Of a DNA stretch of 64,000 nucleotides, positions 42,934 through 54,788 are shown in pieces. The DNA is taken from NCBI GenBank assembly GCA_026936335.1, contig JAPMXV010000061.1, positions 124,001-188,000 of the forward strand, given 5' to 3'. A program made the translations under genes and the position numbers. The notes under the pieces were generated by a model that was not told where the DNA came from, ran no database searches, and saw nothing but the letters and a program-made list of their open reading frames with translations. Every line of letters begins with the position of its first letter. Within the stretch, counting starts at the first letter, position 1. This DNA is from Mantamonas sphyraenae. Lineage: Eukaryota > CRuMs > Mantamonadidae.

Positions 42934-43119
42934 GGAGTTTGCGGTCGTCCATTGTCGGGAGAAAAAGGTGTGTCAGCCGAGGTTGTTGCACTTTCCCTCT
43001 TTTCTGTTGTTGTGGTGCTGAGGCAGCAAGAGAGGAAAGGCATGCGGGTGCCGAAGGTTGGTCGTGGGGGGAGGTTTGCACGCGCGTGTGGGGAGAACGG
43101 AGAGGGAGAGTTTGCGTCC

Positions 43120-43372
43120 CCACACGCGAAAACCAAGCATAGAAGGTGCTGGCGGGCCGGCATCACGGATGCCATGGAAGTGGGGTGTTGTGGCGCCCAA
43201 ACGCAGGTTGGGCTGTGCGCCGTACTGCAGCAGCAGTGCAGCCACGTGTGCGTGGCCGTAGTACGCCGCCGTGTGCAGCGCACTCTGTCCGTACCGTGAG
43301 CACGGCGCAGGTTCATGGCACCCGTTTCTGCGAGTCGATACACGAAGTGGAGATGGGTGCCATGATGACAGT
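43120..43372 (-). pseudogene. Ankyrin-repeat fragment with one-base frame break
   Basis: On the minus strand GQSALHTAAYYGHAHVAALL, followed by LQYGAQPNLRLGATTPH, is an unmistakable ankyrin repeat. The preceding half-repeat YRLAETGAMNLRRAHG is in a different frame; one missing base at the GG pair 43294-43295 would join them as RRAHGYGQSALH. I find no in-frame ATG and no clear continuation on either side. It lies 5' of the surface-protein gene in a 734-bp stretch (42934-43667) where I see no other gene. It may be an exon of a gene I cannot assemble, or a decayed fragment. Confidence 0.5.
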
Positions 43373-43667
43373 CGAACTCACGTCGAGTGGTTTTCAAGTG
43401 GTGGAAATGTCGCGATTGCGCTGGGAGAGGCCGGGAAAAATCCAGCGCCAGCGCTCAACCACAACATGACCACCCATTGCTCCCCACCCCACACCAAGTA
43501 CACATACCTGTGTTCCAACTTCACACTTCACAGACAACAATGATTACGTGCAGCAGGGAGTGCACACAACCAGCGCGCACCGCGTGCCACCCAACAGATC
43601 CCCCACTGCCACACCCCCGTCACTGTTGCTCCTTCTGAGAGGCCCCGTCCATCCATCCCATGGGGCC

Positions 43668-46600
43668 ATGGATGGGCGAATGTGCTTGTGTCTGTGGATG
43701 CGCCACGGCAGCCAACGACAACAGCGTGCGATGCCAGTCTGCGGGATCTCGTGGGAGAACGCAGACGACGTGATCGACCCGGCACAGAAAGGGGACGGGT
43801 CAGGGGCGATGAGCGCGTCCATGTCGATGACGGGCCTGGACCGGTTCACCATGAAGGGGGATGCGGTGGGCTCCATCGACGAGGCGTCCTGGGAGTTTAT
43901 CCATCCCCACTCCACATTCCGACGCAACTGGGACCGCATAGTGTTGGCATGCATCATGTACAACGCCTTTATTCTCATGTTCCGCTTCAGCTTCAAGGTG
44001 GAGTTTGAGCTCAACCTCTTTCTGATTGTCGAGTACCTCATGGACCTATTCTTTGTCATCGATGTCCTTCTCAACTTTCGCACAGGCTTCACCCACGCCG
44101 GCAGTGTGGTCCGCGACCGCGACAGGGTAAGGCCAGCGCGAGCGTTGTTTGTGTGTCAGGAAAAAGGCCCCAAATCGAGCAAAGTCCGGGCCCCATCCCT
44201 CTGCGCGACGTCTTGCCCTCTCCGCCCTGGTCGCTGTGATGGCCCTGCTGACCCCATGGACCCGCGCACAGATCTTTGCCCACTATGTGAACAACTGGTT
44301 TACCGTGGATTTCATCTCTGCGTTCCCCTTTGACGTGATTGCGCTCGTGGTGGGTGGTTTCCGTGTCGTGGCCCTGCTTCGGCTGCCGAAAATCATCCGC
44401 GTGACCCGCTTTTTCAATTATTTCCGCATTTGGGAGAACGACATCAACCTGAACAGCAATTTCGTGCGACTGGTCAAGATGTTTCTGGTAAGTGGCGGCG
44501 TGTGTGGAGCCCTGAGCGAGCCCGAGCTTGTTTTCGCGGGCCGTCCGTTTTTCGCCGAGGCTTGTGCTCACACAGGACCACACACTGCTCATCCTGGACA
44601 CCGCCGCTCTTTGTGTGCGGGATTGCTCCCCAACGCTGCGCCACACACCCACGCGACTGCAGGGGATCTTTCTTATTTCGCACTGGATGGGCTGCTTGTG
44701 GTACTACATTCACGAGTTTGCGGACAAAACGTAAGCTGCGCGCGAGAGGGCCGTGTGCAGACCGTGGGAGGGCGCACTGACACACCAAGTTGGGGGCCAC
44801 ACATGGGCTGTTGTGTTGTGCGTCTGTGCGTATGCGTGTCTGTGTCACAGGTGGTTTGAGGCGCCAGGGAAGCCTTTGAGCGAAACGTACCTGTTCTACA
44901 TTCAGAGCTTCTACTGGGTGATCACAACGATGACAGGCGTGGGCTACGGCGACGTGACGCCGACCACAACGCTGGAAACCTACTTTTGCATCACAGTGCA
45001 GCTGCTGGGCATCACGATGTTTGGCTACGTGGTGGGTTCGCTGACGACGCTGATCTCCAACCAGCAGCACACAGTGGCTGCCAACAAGGCAAAGATGGTG
45101 GCCATCAATAGGTACATGGCGTACCGAGACCTGCCTTCCAACATCCGCGAGCGTGTGCTCAACTACTTTCGGTACGAGTTTTCGCGGAACCAGGGCATGG
45201 ACGAAAACGAGATTCTTGGCGACCTGCCGCACACGCTGCGTGGCGAGGTGAACATGTTTCTGCGCCGCAAGATGATTGAGAACGTGGACTTTGTTCCACG
45301 GGGTGCAGCAACACGTTCATCCGCACGCTGGTGATGGTGCTGCAGCCGCAGATCTACGCTCACGGCGACTATGTGGTGCGCCGTGGCGAGATGGGCAACG
45401 AGATGTTCTTCCTGTACAACGGCGTGGTGCAGGTGGTCAACGACCAGGGCCAGGTGACGGAGGAGTTGCACGAGGGAGACTTTTTCGGGGAGGTTGCGCT
45501 GCTGATGAGCTCGCGACGCACGGCGTCGGTGCGTGCAAAGGGCATCTGCGAGGTGTGCAAGCTGACGCGCGAAGATTTGTACAAAGTGTTGGAGGAGAAT
45601 CCCAGCTTCTTGCAGCGCATGAAGGACGTGGCACGCCGTAGGTACCTGAACACGCTGGATTTGCCCGACGACGGCATGACCCTGGGCAACGGGTTGGGAT
45701 CACGTGGCAAGAAGCAGCACATGGATTCCAAGGGCTTCCTGCGCAACATGGGCAACCAACTGCGCAGGGGATTGCTCAACACAGGCAACAGCCCCGCCAA
45801 GAGTGTGGGCGGAGGCACGCCGACAAGCCAGGCCTCCACAGGCACCACACCCAACAGCGCCAACGCAGCAGACGCAGGTGGTTCGCACGACGATGACAGT
45901 GCCACGTCGCCACAGCTGGCTCGATTGCGGGCGAGCGGCGGACGGCGTCGTTCCATGTCGCTGAGCATGGCAGGAGCGGCACAGCTGCTGGCACGAGCCA
46001 ACCGGGCCAAGAACTCGGTCAAGGCCAAGGTGAGAGGCACCACGAGCAACACGAGCAACCCCAACAACAATAGCAAAGAGGAGGAGCAGGAGGAGCAGGA
46101 ACCGGAGGACACCACAGCCACGAACAAAGGTGATCCGACGCCGACGGTGGACGAGGTGAAGGACACATGGGCACCACGACCAGGGTTGGCTGAAAAGATG
46201 AAAGCGCGGGAGGCGGAACGGGAGGCACAGAAGAAGCGCGGCCCAGAGCTGGAGGAGCGGGTGCGTGTGGTGCGTCATGTACAGGAGCTGGACGCACACA
46301 TCGAACACAGCACATCGGAGGAGGGCAAGATGCAACGCAGGCAGGAAGAGGAGAAGCAGGCAGACCTGCACGCGGTGCTTGAGGAAGAGGAGGGGAAGGA
46401 ACGGGAGGAGCAAGAAAGGCTGCGACGCAGGCAATTGGCAATGGGCTTGCTGCGCAGCGAGGAGCAGGAGGAGAAACAAGGCGATGGAGACGAGAACGTG
46501 TATGCGTATGATTCGTCGGATTACTCCTCGGAGGAGGAGGATGAACAGGAGCCAAGGCAAGAGGCGCATCGAACGCAGAGGCAGCAGCCAAGAAGGGGAC

Positions 46601-46779
46601 CACAGATTGGACGCAGAGCACCTGTGGGCCGGCATACACATGGAAGCGACAGTGAGTCGGATGGCGAGGGCCAAAGGCGAAGCACAGGGCCCATGAGGCG
46701 TCGGGTGGCCGGTGGCGGAGGCAGGAACGCCGGGACGGGGGGGACTCAACGTCCGCCACAGGTCCGACGAATGCGGTAG
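43668..46779 (+). CDS. Cyclic-nucleotide-gated / HCN-type cation channel, copy 2
   Basis: Exons 43668-44126, 44272-44487, 44663-44730 and 44851-46779; about 890 residues. S1 NWDRIVLACIMYNAFILMF; S2 YLMDLFFVIDVLLNFRTGF; S3/S4 WFTVDFISAFPFDVIAL and VALLRLPKIIRVTRFF. S5 is HWMGCLWYYIHEF, the pore is YWVITTMTGVGYGDVTP, then a C-linker. The cNMP-binding domain has GEMGNEMFFLYNGVVQVV, LHEGDFFGEVALLM and SRRTASVRAKG. The last exon breaks frame once at the GGGG run 45300-45303: one added G gives DFVPRGCSNTFIRTL, which fits the family. A long acidic/Gln/Arg-rich C-terminal tail follows. The start is uncertain (ATGs at 43668, 43731 and 43809 region). GYGD filter as in copy 1; the two are diverged paralogues with different intron content. 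Confidence 0.88.
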
Positions 46780-47066
46780 AAAGCGCCGGTGGGCACAATG
46801 TACTGTAACCAAAATGAAGACGCCGATGGACAAAGGCAAAGGTTTGTGGCAGATGTGTGGGGGTGAGAGTGCACGTTGGTGTTGTTGCTGCTGGTGTGGG
46901 CCGCTGACTTTTGATTTTTGCGCACCCAAGACCATGGATCATGGAATACCTGCCACAGACCTCATTCATCCATTCCCATGGTCAACACGGTGACCAATGC
47001 CACATGCGGAGCACCCACAATGCGCACTACACGACAACCATTTCCAACAACAAGAACAACACTGCA

Positions 47067-47833
47067 ATGAGGATCCGATATGCAAACGAGTGCTGCTGTG
47101 GGTGCACACTGCAGACAGGAGTGCTGATCCTGGCCGTGCTGGAGATCATTGGTGGCGTGGTGGCGTTCATCAACATGATCCTCAACCCGCGTGGGAACAC
47201 CGTGGTCTTTGGCATCTTTGGCATCATCTTTGTGGTCATTGGCGTCACCGGGTGGCTGGGTGCCCAGCACTACGAACGCGTAGGTGGCCTTTGTGCGGGT
47301 TCATCAGCCCTGGGTGGGCCGTCGTCGTGCGAGAGGCTGACACTCACCCTGCAAATTGCGTTCACCCCGCTTTCCCCACACAGAAAAAGCTGCAGTGGTT
47401 CTTCTGGGGCGAGGTGTTGCGCCAAATCTACGCGTTTGCCGTGGTGGTGTGGCAATGGTCCAACCCGACGCGCTTCTGCCAGGAGAACAACGTGCGCCCG
47501 GGCGACCTGGAGCTGTGTGCACGCGAAGTGACGGCTCAAAGCATTCTTGGCATGATCCTCCTCTTTTCCCTCGGCGGCTACTTCATTTGGATCACCTTTT
47601 CCTTCTGGAAGAAGGTCGACAACGGCGAGCTGCCCGGTCGCATGTACAGCAACATGGACGGCGGTGCCCCCGCGCAGGGCTATGTGGTCACCGTGGTCAC
47701 CGATCAGCCCCAGCAGTCCTACGCCCCGTCCGCTCCCCAGTCTGCCGTCAGCTATGGAACCACAACCAACCAGGGCGTCGTCACAGGTGTGCCCGTCAAC
47801 CCCAACCAAAACCAGACCAGCTACAACAATTGA
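47067..47833 (+). CDS. Four-pass membrane protein with N-terminal CCCGC cluster
   Basis: Exons 47067-47279 and 47384-47833 (phase 0), 220 residues. The N-terminus RIRYANECCCGCTLQTGVLI is a Cys cluster immediately before the first helix. Helix 1 is LILAVLEIIGGVVAFINMIL, helix 2 VVFGIFGIIFVVIGVTGWLG. Helix 3 includes LRQIYAFAVVVWQW and helix 4 ILGMILLFSLGGYFIWITF. Between helices 3 and 4 is a loop with two Cys (FCQENNVRPGDLELC). The C-terminal tail is Gln/Pro/Tyr-rich. The layout resembles LAPTM/MARVEL-like endosomal proteins, but I cannot assign a family. No function is implied. Confidence 0.78.
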
Positions 47834-47920
47834 TGCGTTGGCAAGAACGAATCAAGCATCTGTGCTTCTTGCATCCCCCCCCCCCCAACACACACACCGT
47901 TTGCTGTCTTGCACGATCCA

Positions 47921-48914
47921 TCACAGGCCACCCGATATCCTGAGCACCTGACCCGTGACGTAGCGAGCGTGCAAGAGATACTGGACGCCGTGGGCAACGT
48001 CGTGCACGCTTCCCATGCGTCCCATGGGAATGGTACTGAGTGCATGTGCACGTGCAGCCTTGGTCATACTTTGGGTCATGTCCGTGTCGATGAATCCCGG
48101 TGCCACTGCGTTCACTCGGATCCCTGTGCCTGCAAAGTTCCACGTTGAGTGCCTGCGAAAACCCAAGCACCCCTGCCTTGCTTGCCGCATACGCCGTCTG
48201 CCCTGGCAATGCACTCGTGGCTGCCACAGAGGACACGTGAACCATGCAGCAATCGCCCTCCTCCGGTCGTACGTATGCTCCCTGCTCCCGGTTCCCGTTG
48301 TTTGCCTCTTGCGGCTGATCACTCACTTCTTCTTGCTCCTTGTTGAGCCGCATACGACGTGCCTCACGCATCATGGAAGGCAGCACGGCACGTGAGAGGT
48401 AGATGGTGCCCATTAGATTGGTGTGTATCTGTTCATGAAGAGTGTCCATGGAGCTGCGCAGGAGCAACCCGTCGTGGTTGATCCCGCTGCACGTCACAAG
48501 CACCTGCGGATTTACATCCAATTCCGTACGAATGCGAGCATGCACATCATCCGCATTGCTGACATCACACACAATGCCACGGTGTTCCTGGCCCTCACAC
48601 ATCGTCGGCAGCGTCGCAAGTGCTGCGGCTATCCTTTCCTCGTTCCTTGCCACAACTAAGCCCCCATGGGAACACCGGTGCATGTGTGGATGGACAACCA
48701 AGATGATGAGTGTGCAAGCGTATATGTGGTTGGGAACACGGCGTGGATGAGACTTGTCAGCAGGGATTCTCCATCAAGCGCGTACACCCCCCTCCACCCC
48801 CGTCAGCTGTCACTCACTGCCCACGCTGTACTTCTCCGCTGCCAACATCTGAGCCACAGCCAGTCCAATGCCTCGGTTGCCTCCACTGACAAGAGCAAAG
48901 CGCCCACTGGACAT
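47921..48914 (-). CDS. CBR4: FabG/CBR4-like 3-oxoacyl-[ACP] reductase (SDR)
   Basis: Exons 48914-48818 and 48655-47921 (phase-1 intron), about 276 residues. Rossmann fold with SGGNRGIGLAVAQ (TGxxxGxG), VARNEER, CDVSNADDV, CSGIN (NNAG equivalent), NLMGTIYLSRAVLPSM, the serine strand MVHVSSVAATSALPGQTAYA and the YAASK catalytic Tyr-Lys. Then VRVNAVAPGFIDTDMT and TGQVLRISGGL. A Gln/Asn/Glu-rich insert of about 35 residues sits before the Ser strand. The frame shifts by one base at the AAA run 48134-48136; removing one base gives LNVELAGTGIRVNAV. CBR4 is the beta subunit of mitochondrial 3-ketoacyl-ACP reductase and also reduces quinones; no obvious presequence is seen here. Confidence 0.86.
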
Positions 48915-49206
48915 CGCTTTGTTTCAAAAGGTGGTCGGGACGGCGTGTCATCATGTTTTTCTTTCCTTGAATTGCAGTCGTGCATGTGGACACACATGTG
49001 TGCTACATCGCACACAGTCACAGACCCACTCACTGCCCTTCCTGTCCAATGGCGAGGGGAAATCGCCGGACACTCGCCGCTCTGCCTCAAATCCCAGCCC
49101 CATCATCCAATTCATGCACGCACCCACGACACGGGGTGTTTGGTGCACAGGAGTCCTGTGGGGTGCAAGCAGGACACATGTCCTACCTACAACCGAGAGA
49201 GCGGGG

Positions 49207-49245
<39 letters not shown>

Positions 49246-49266
49246 TCACCCGCGCGTGCCAATCAC
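48915..49266. other. Intergenic region with GT microsatellite
   Basis: 352 bp between the CBR4-like start and the TRAP-gamma-like stop. The only structure is an uninterrupted (GT)n run at about 49214-49244. No ORF or RNA gene is convincing. Confidence 0.6.
49214..49244. repeat. (GT)n microsatellite
   Basis: About 15 GT units, the longest pure dinucleotide run in the window; probably polymorphic. Confidence 0.95.
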
Positions 49267-49656
49267 TTAGAAGCCGAGGAAGTTCTCGGCCACGTACACC
49301 AAAAGGGTAAAGGCTGCAGCGGCGACGCCACTCTTGATGTTGATCTCGGTGGCCTTCTCACGCAGCTTGCCCAGGTAGGCCTTGTCAGCAACGTCCTCGG
49401 ACTTGCCCGAGTCCTCACGCATGGCACGCTTCCCCTTGCGTGCCAGCAACACTCAAACCTTTTCTGCCGCCTGAATGAAGCTGACGGCAGCAAAGTAGGA
49501 GCCCACAAAGGCGGTGAGCAGGCGCGTCCACGCTGCAGAGTCCATGGTACGTTGCGCAAGCAGCAGTGCAAGCGTGAGTGCAGTGCACACATAACCATTG
49601 CGCTGGCGCACGTTGGCGTTGCGAGTGCTCAGGTTTGTAACTTCCTTGTCACTCAT
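49267..49656 (-). CDS. TRAP-gamma-like (SSR3) ER membrane protein, split by in-frame TGA
   Basis: One frame of 130 codons from the ATG at 49656, interrupted only by a TGA at 49455-49453. Part 1 (67 residues) starts MSDKEVTNLSTRNANVRQRN and has two hydrophobic stretches ending FIQAAEKV. Part 2 reads LLARKGKRAMREDSGKSEDV, then KLREKATEINIKSG and a final helix AAAAFTLLVYVAENFLGF. The order of helix pair, basic KxxxKREDxxxK loop and later helix recalls the translocon-associated protein gamma subunit, but it is shorter than animal SSR3 (185 residues) and lacks its last helix. Either the TGA is an error, the product is read through, or these are two small proteins (second ATG in part 2 gives 51 residues). 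Confidence 0.45.
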
Positions 49657-49738
49657 TGGAGGTGGGTGTGTGTCTGGAGGAGAGCAAACGGGGTTGGCAG
49701 GGCGCGCGCGCGCCGATGCAAAAACACCCCAAACTCCC

Positions 49739-52563
49739 ATGGCGTCGTCTTCGTCGTACACTCCCACGTCGAAAGAAGTGGAGGCGTACCGAATTCAATT
49801 GCAACAGGAGCAGGAGGAGCAGGAGAGGGAGTTGCAGGAGCATATCCGGCAACGCAAGGGCCTGGATCCAGGCACTACCTCCACCTCTTCCTCTAGCTCC
49901 TCCTCCTCCTCCTCTTCTTCACCATCCCCATCCCCATCCCCATCTCTATATCCATCGGCTCAGCCTGCTCCTTCGCAGGGGTTGTTGCAAACCTCCGCAA
50001 GCACAGAGAGCAACGTATCAGGAACAGCCACCGAGGCGTCCAACAGCGCCCTGGAAAGCATGGATGTCGAGGTGGTCATCGACATCCTTCGCACCAGCGA
50101 ACACCGCAACGCGCAATCCCAATCCTCGGGTGCCATTTACAATTATTCAAAGCAGGAAGGTACGCACAGACACCCGCTTTGTGTGAGTGTGGCAACGGCC
50201 CGTTTCCCGACAACCGACACCCCCCTCCCCCCCACACACACCCCATTCCAGACAAAATCAAACTCTTGCGTGACAAGGGTGCTGTTGAGGTCCTTCTCGA
50301 CCGCCTGGCATCGACCTTTCGAGAGGTGCGACGCTTTGCCGTCCTGTCGTTGTCGAGAATGGCAAGCAGCAGTGGTGAGTTGGGTTCCCCTTGCATTGTT
50401 TTCGTTTTGGGAACGTCCCCCACCCTCACACCCAATGTCCATTCGCGCCCTCCTCCCTTCCCCTCCTCTCAGTGGAGACTCGCATCGACGTGCGACGCCT
50501 GGACGGCTTCCCCAAGATCAAAGAGATGATGGAAGTCGATCCAGACCTGCGAGCAGAGGGACTGGTGCTCCTGAACTTTCTCTGCCACAACGACAGTACG
50601 TAATATTTGCGGTTGTGATCCCATGTGATCCCACACCCCATGGCGGGGGAGGTTGGGGGATGAGGAGTTGTAACCTTAACCCTAACCCACTCACACTCAC
50701 ACTCACACATTCACACACACCACCAACACAAACACAGCCTACAACAAGGACATGGTTGTGACCAGTGGCATGGTGCCAGATCTGGTGCATATGCTACAAG
50801 ACCATCAGAGTGTGGTTGTGCGCACGTATGCGACGACGCTGATTGGCAACGTGTGCTACGACAACGTGGACTGCCAGCGACAGGTGCTGGAAGGCAGGGG
50901 TGTGGACAAGGTGCTCCACATGGTGGGTGACCTGGACGAGAGCCTTGCGCGACAGTCCTTGTTTGCCTTGAACAACCTGGTGTCGCGGAACAAGGCGATC
51001 AAGGATCGTCTGCGTGAACTGGACGGCATCCGAGTGTTGCTGGATCTGCTCAAGCGCGTGAGTTACGACCTGCGTGTGGATCTGCTGCTGTGTATGTACA
51101 ACGTGTTGTCCAACAACGATGCAAACAAGCACGACTTTCTGCGGCACGACGGCCCCACGGTGCTCTTCATCAACATGGCCGCAGAAAACATCCAAATCCA
51201 ACTGTCGGCGCTGTCCATCCTGCGTCTGTTCCTGTTCAAACGCTTCAAGGAGACACAGGACAGTGCGGTGGTGCGTGCCCTGCTGACGGGTGTCAAGGAC
51301 GAGGGCAACCACAGCGCCGTGCGATCGGAGTGCATGCGTCTGTTGCTGGTGCTGGTCAACCTCAACCAAGAGATGGAGTTTGTGTTCCACGAGCAGGGTG
51401 GCCTGCAGAACGTGATGCACATCCTGCAGGACAGCAACCAATCCGACGTCCACCAACTCGCCCTTCGCCTCCTCATCGTCATGACCAAGGCCAGTGCATC
51501 CACCCTGCACTTTGAAATCAAACACTTGGGTGCCACAAACACCATGGTCAAGCTCCTGCGTGCACACACCCAACCCGAGGTCCAACGCCTGGCCGCCGTC
51601 GCCCTCAACAACTTTTGCCTGGCGAGCCCCGAGATGGGCGAACAGTTCCGTGAGGCCGAAGGAGTGATGCCTCTTGTGGCCATGCTCTCTGCTGCCCAGG
51701 TGCCCAGTATCCAGGAACAGGCTGCGTTTACCCTGCGCAACCTCGGCGTGAAGAATCCCCGTGTCAGGGAGGAGGTGCGCTCCCTGGGTGGTCTCAAGGC
51801 CCTGTTGGACATGGTGTCATCGTCCAGCAAGGAGAATGTGATCAAGGCCGCTCTTCGTCTTGTGATCCAGCTGTGTTCCGGCTCGCAACTGTCCATCCGC
51901 GAGTTTGCCATCAAGTTGCGTGGCATCAAACCCGTGATTGAGGTGTTGTGCAACTCGGACAACCAGGTGCTGCAGGCACTGGCATGCCATCTGCTCATGC
52001 TGCTTGGGGCACACAGCGAGGACATGAAGACGACGATTGTGTTGCACGAGGCCATGCCTGCGCTTGTGTTTTACATCCGTTCCGACAACGCAGAGGTGCG
52101 CCTGTGGGCCTGTGCCTGTCTCAAGGTGCTGTGTTGCAACATGCCTGCCATCAAGCATGTCTTTCGCAAAGTCCATGGCATCAAGGCCACCCTGCCCGCA
52201 TGCACCGACAGCGACAAACGCGTGCAGGAGCAGGCCCTCAAGCTGCTTGCCACCGCAGTGTACAAGAATGACGCCAACAAGAAACTGCTCAAGCAGTTGG
52301 GTGCCCGCAAACAGATTTATCCCATGACCGACCCAGAGACCCACGGGGATGTCATATCCACCGCTGCACGACGTGTCCTCCGCAACCTTGGCGAACTCTT
52401 CTTCAGCAAACGCGTCATGGGCAACGACAGTTCCCTCGTGGGCGAGGCCGATGACGAGGCAAAGGCTGCTGCTGCTGCTGCTGCTGCTGCAAAGGCCAAA
52501 ACAACTGCCAAGGCACAGGCTGCTGGTGGAGCCAGTTCGTCGTCGTCCAGCGTCCACAGGTAG
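49739..52563 (+). CDS. Armadillo-repeat protein
   Basis: Exons 49739-50159, 50252-50374, 50473-50595, 50738-52563; all introns phase 1; 830 residues. Residues 1-130 are a Gln/Glu coiled coil followed by a Ser/Pro run. From about residue 145 to the end are roughly a dozen ARM repeats, e.g. GAVEVLLDRLASTFREVRRF, GMVPDLVHMLQDHQSVVVRT, GATNTMVKLLRAHTQPEVQR and GVMPLVAMLSAAQVPSIQEQ. The tail is Ala/Lys/Ser-rich. ARM solenoids bind other proteins. Similar layouts occur in ciliary (ARMC/ODAD2-type) and vacuolar proteins, but no subfamily mark is clear. Confidence 0.85.
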
Positions 52564-52841
52564 ACCCAAATGATGATGATGATGATGTGGGTGGGTGGGT
52601 GGGTGGTGCACAGTGGGAAATGCAATGGATGCAATGTTGGTCAACCTTTGCAATGTGTGTGGGTTGTTTGGATGGAGAGGATGAATTGTGCGCCGGCGCT
52701 GGCAAGCGAAACACACACACCGCACACCCCTGCAACCCTTTGTATTCCAACCTGGATCACAATCCACATCGGAACAGCACTCGCACCATCATCTCTGCAC
52801 CCATCACGCAACTGCAACCCAATCGCACCATCATCACAACA

Positions 52842-53648
52842 ATGACGAGCGTCGAACAACCTGCACTCAAGTCAACATACGGCCAGACCGCCGTTTCCAA
52901 GGCCGAGGAGGACCGCCTGGCCGCCACCGCCAAGTCCATGGCCGAACTCCATCGTCTGTACGAAGCCAACCCCGAGTTGGACCCCACCGGCACCTACAAG
53001 CGCATCCACAAGGTGAGTGGCGTGTGCGGGAAGCGCGAGAGGAAAAACCAATTTCAAAAAGTGGCCGTTGGACGCAAAAAGGCGCGCAAACGGCAACTGA
53101 GAGGGAAATTTCCCGAGGGAAACTCACACACGCATGCACGCATGCACATACCATGCACACAGGCCCGCAAGAACCGCGCCAAGAAGAGCAAGAAGGCGTC
53201 GAAGCATGTGGTGGGCATGAAGAGCCCCGGCGTGACCGTGGATACCAAGCCACGCCGCAAGGCCAGCTCGCGCAAGAGCATCTTTGTCGCCGCCAAGGAG
53301 CTTGCCTTTTTCCGCCGCGAGCATGCCGCGGACAAGGAGAACGGCAACGGCAACGGCGTCATGTCACCCAAACTCAAGGATGTGGGATTCCACAAGGGAG
53401 GCATGGAGGACAACGAGGAAGATCTGGAAGCCATCCAGGAGCAGATTGCCATGCTTCAAGCCAAGCTGAGTGCCCTCAGGCAGAACGGCAATGGCAATGG
53501 CAATGGCAATGGCAGCAAGCCAAGCACCTCTGCACCGCCGCCTCCTCCGCCTCCTCCGTCGCGAGCCCTGATCATGGGTTCGGGCAAGACCATTGGTCGC
53601 CAGCAATCCAAGCTGCTGTCGAGTCTGGTGCAGGCAAGTGCCGAGGGA

Positions 53649-53691
<43 letters not shown>

Positions 53692-54506
53692 GTGAGGATG
53701 GTGAGGTGACAGCTGCCACACCGCAGTCGACCGTGTCGTCTGCCTCGTCTGCGTTCCGTTCGCCGCAGCCCAACACGGCGGGTGCCAACACACCCGCCCG
53801 TTCGCTGGCTGAGCTGTTTTCGCCGCAGAACAAGGATGCCAATGGTGAGCTGATGTCGCCGTCGGCCATCCTGGGTCGCCGTCGTGCAGCCACCAGCAGC
53901 AGCACCACCAGCACCACCGCCACCGCCGCCGCCAACAATGAGGGACGCCCCAATCTGGCGTCGCACATTGGACCCGAGGCTGTGCGTGCACTGCGCAAGA
54001 GCAACATCCCTCGCTCGCCTGGAGGCACGCCGTTGAAGACGGGCTACGTGGCGTCCAATCCCAGCTCGCACACAGAGATGCTTCGTCTTGCGTTGGAACG
54101 CAAGTTTGCCAACGAGGACGACGAGGATCGTGACGAGGAGGAAGACGACGACGAGGACGACGATGGATTTGCCACCGAGGAGGATGAGGACGACAACGAC
54201 AACGATGAGGAGGTGGAGAACAACACACCCGTGATGGCCAGCAACAGCGACAACATCCTCAAGACCCACACCAACGTCGGCGTCATCAAGCAGGAGGACG
54301 AGTTTGTGCCCTGCACCCCTCCTGAGGATGAGTATGCGCCGCCGGCTGTGGCGGACGACGTGGACGACGACGAGGAGGACGAAGTCGAGGAGGAGGAGGA
54401 GGAACTGGACGAGATGGATTCGGATGAGGAGGAGGAGGAGGTCGATGAGGTCTCTCTGCCTGCCCTCAGTCCATCCCTGAGGCAGGTGACACCCATTCGA
54501 GTGTGA
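52842..54506 (+). CDS. Low-complexity nuclear-type protein, unknown
   Basis: Exons 52842-53012 and 53163-54506, about 504 residues. Exon 1 has a regular helix (KAEEDRLAATAKSMAELHRL) ending DPTGTYKRIHK. Exon 2 begins with a strong basic patch (ARKNRAKKSKKASKH, KPRRKASSRKS) like a nuclear localisation signal. It continues with a short coiled coil, poly-Pro, an (AQ)n repeat, an SP/TP-rich region and ends with a very acidic half. The predicted intron is 150 bp, a multiple of three, with no in-frame stop; retention would insert 50 residues, so I rely on the GTGAGT donor and CACACAG acceptor. Not recognised. Confidence 0.65.
53651..53690. repeat. ACAGGC hexanucleotide tract coding (AQ)n
   Basis: About seven units of a six-base repeat giving alternating Ala-Gln inside the low-complexity protein at 52842-54506. 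Confidence 0.9.
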
Positions 54507-54788
54507 TTCTCGAGACGGCGGATGCTCTGGCACCCCCTTCCTCTCGAGGACACAAGGACGGAAGAGGGGAGGGGTGCAATAAGTCAAAGGGCAAGAAGAG
54601 AGGAGTGAGGGCAACAGGGTGAGGGATTGCATGCATGGCACTCTCCCGCGATCTTTGCTGATCTCGGCGAAACCTGGCCACGGCAAACCTTGACCCTTCC
54701 CATCTCTGTCTCTCTCTGTCTCTCTCTCCCGTGGGAGTCCTTCCCAGAATGCACAAGGTTGTGTACCCAACTATTGTTCACTTGTGGT

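Noticed and set aside
43340-43400. TTCGA-containing stretch resembling a tRNA T-arm
   Set aside because: The flanking bases do not pair into a T-stem and no anticodon arm or acceptor stem can be found; other TTCGA sites lie inside coding sequence.
50676-50688. Telomere-like TTAACCCTAACCC inside intron 3 of the armadillo gene
   Set aside because: Only about two CCCTAA units, inside a C/A-rich intron beside (CACT)n sequence; too short to call an interstitial telomere.
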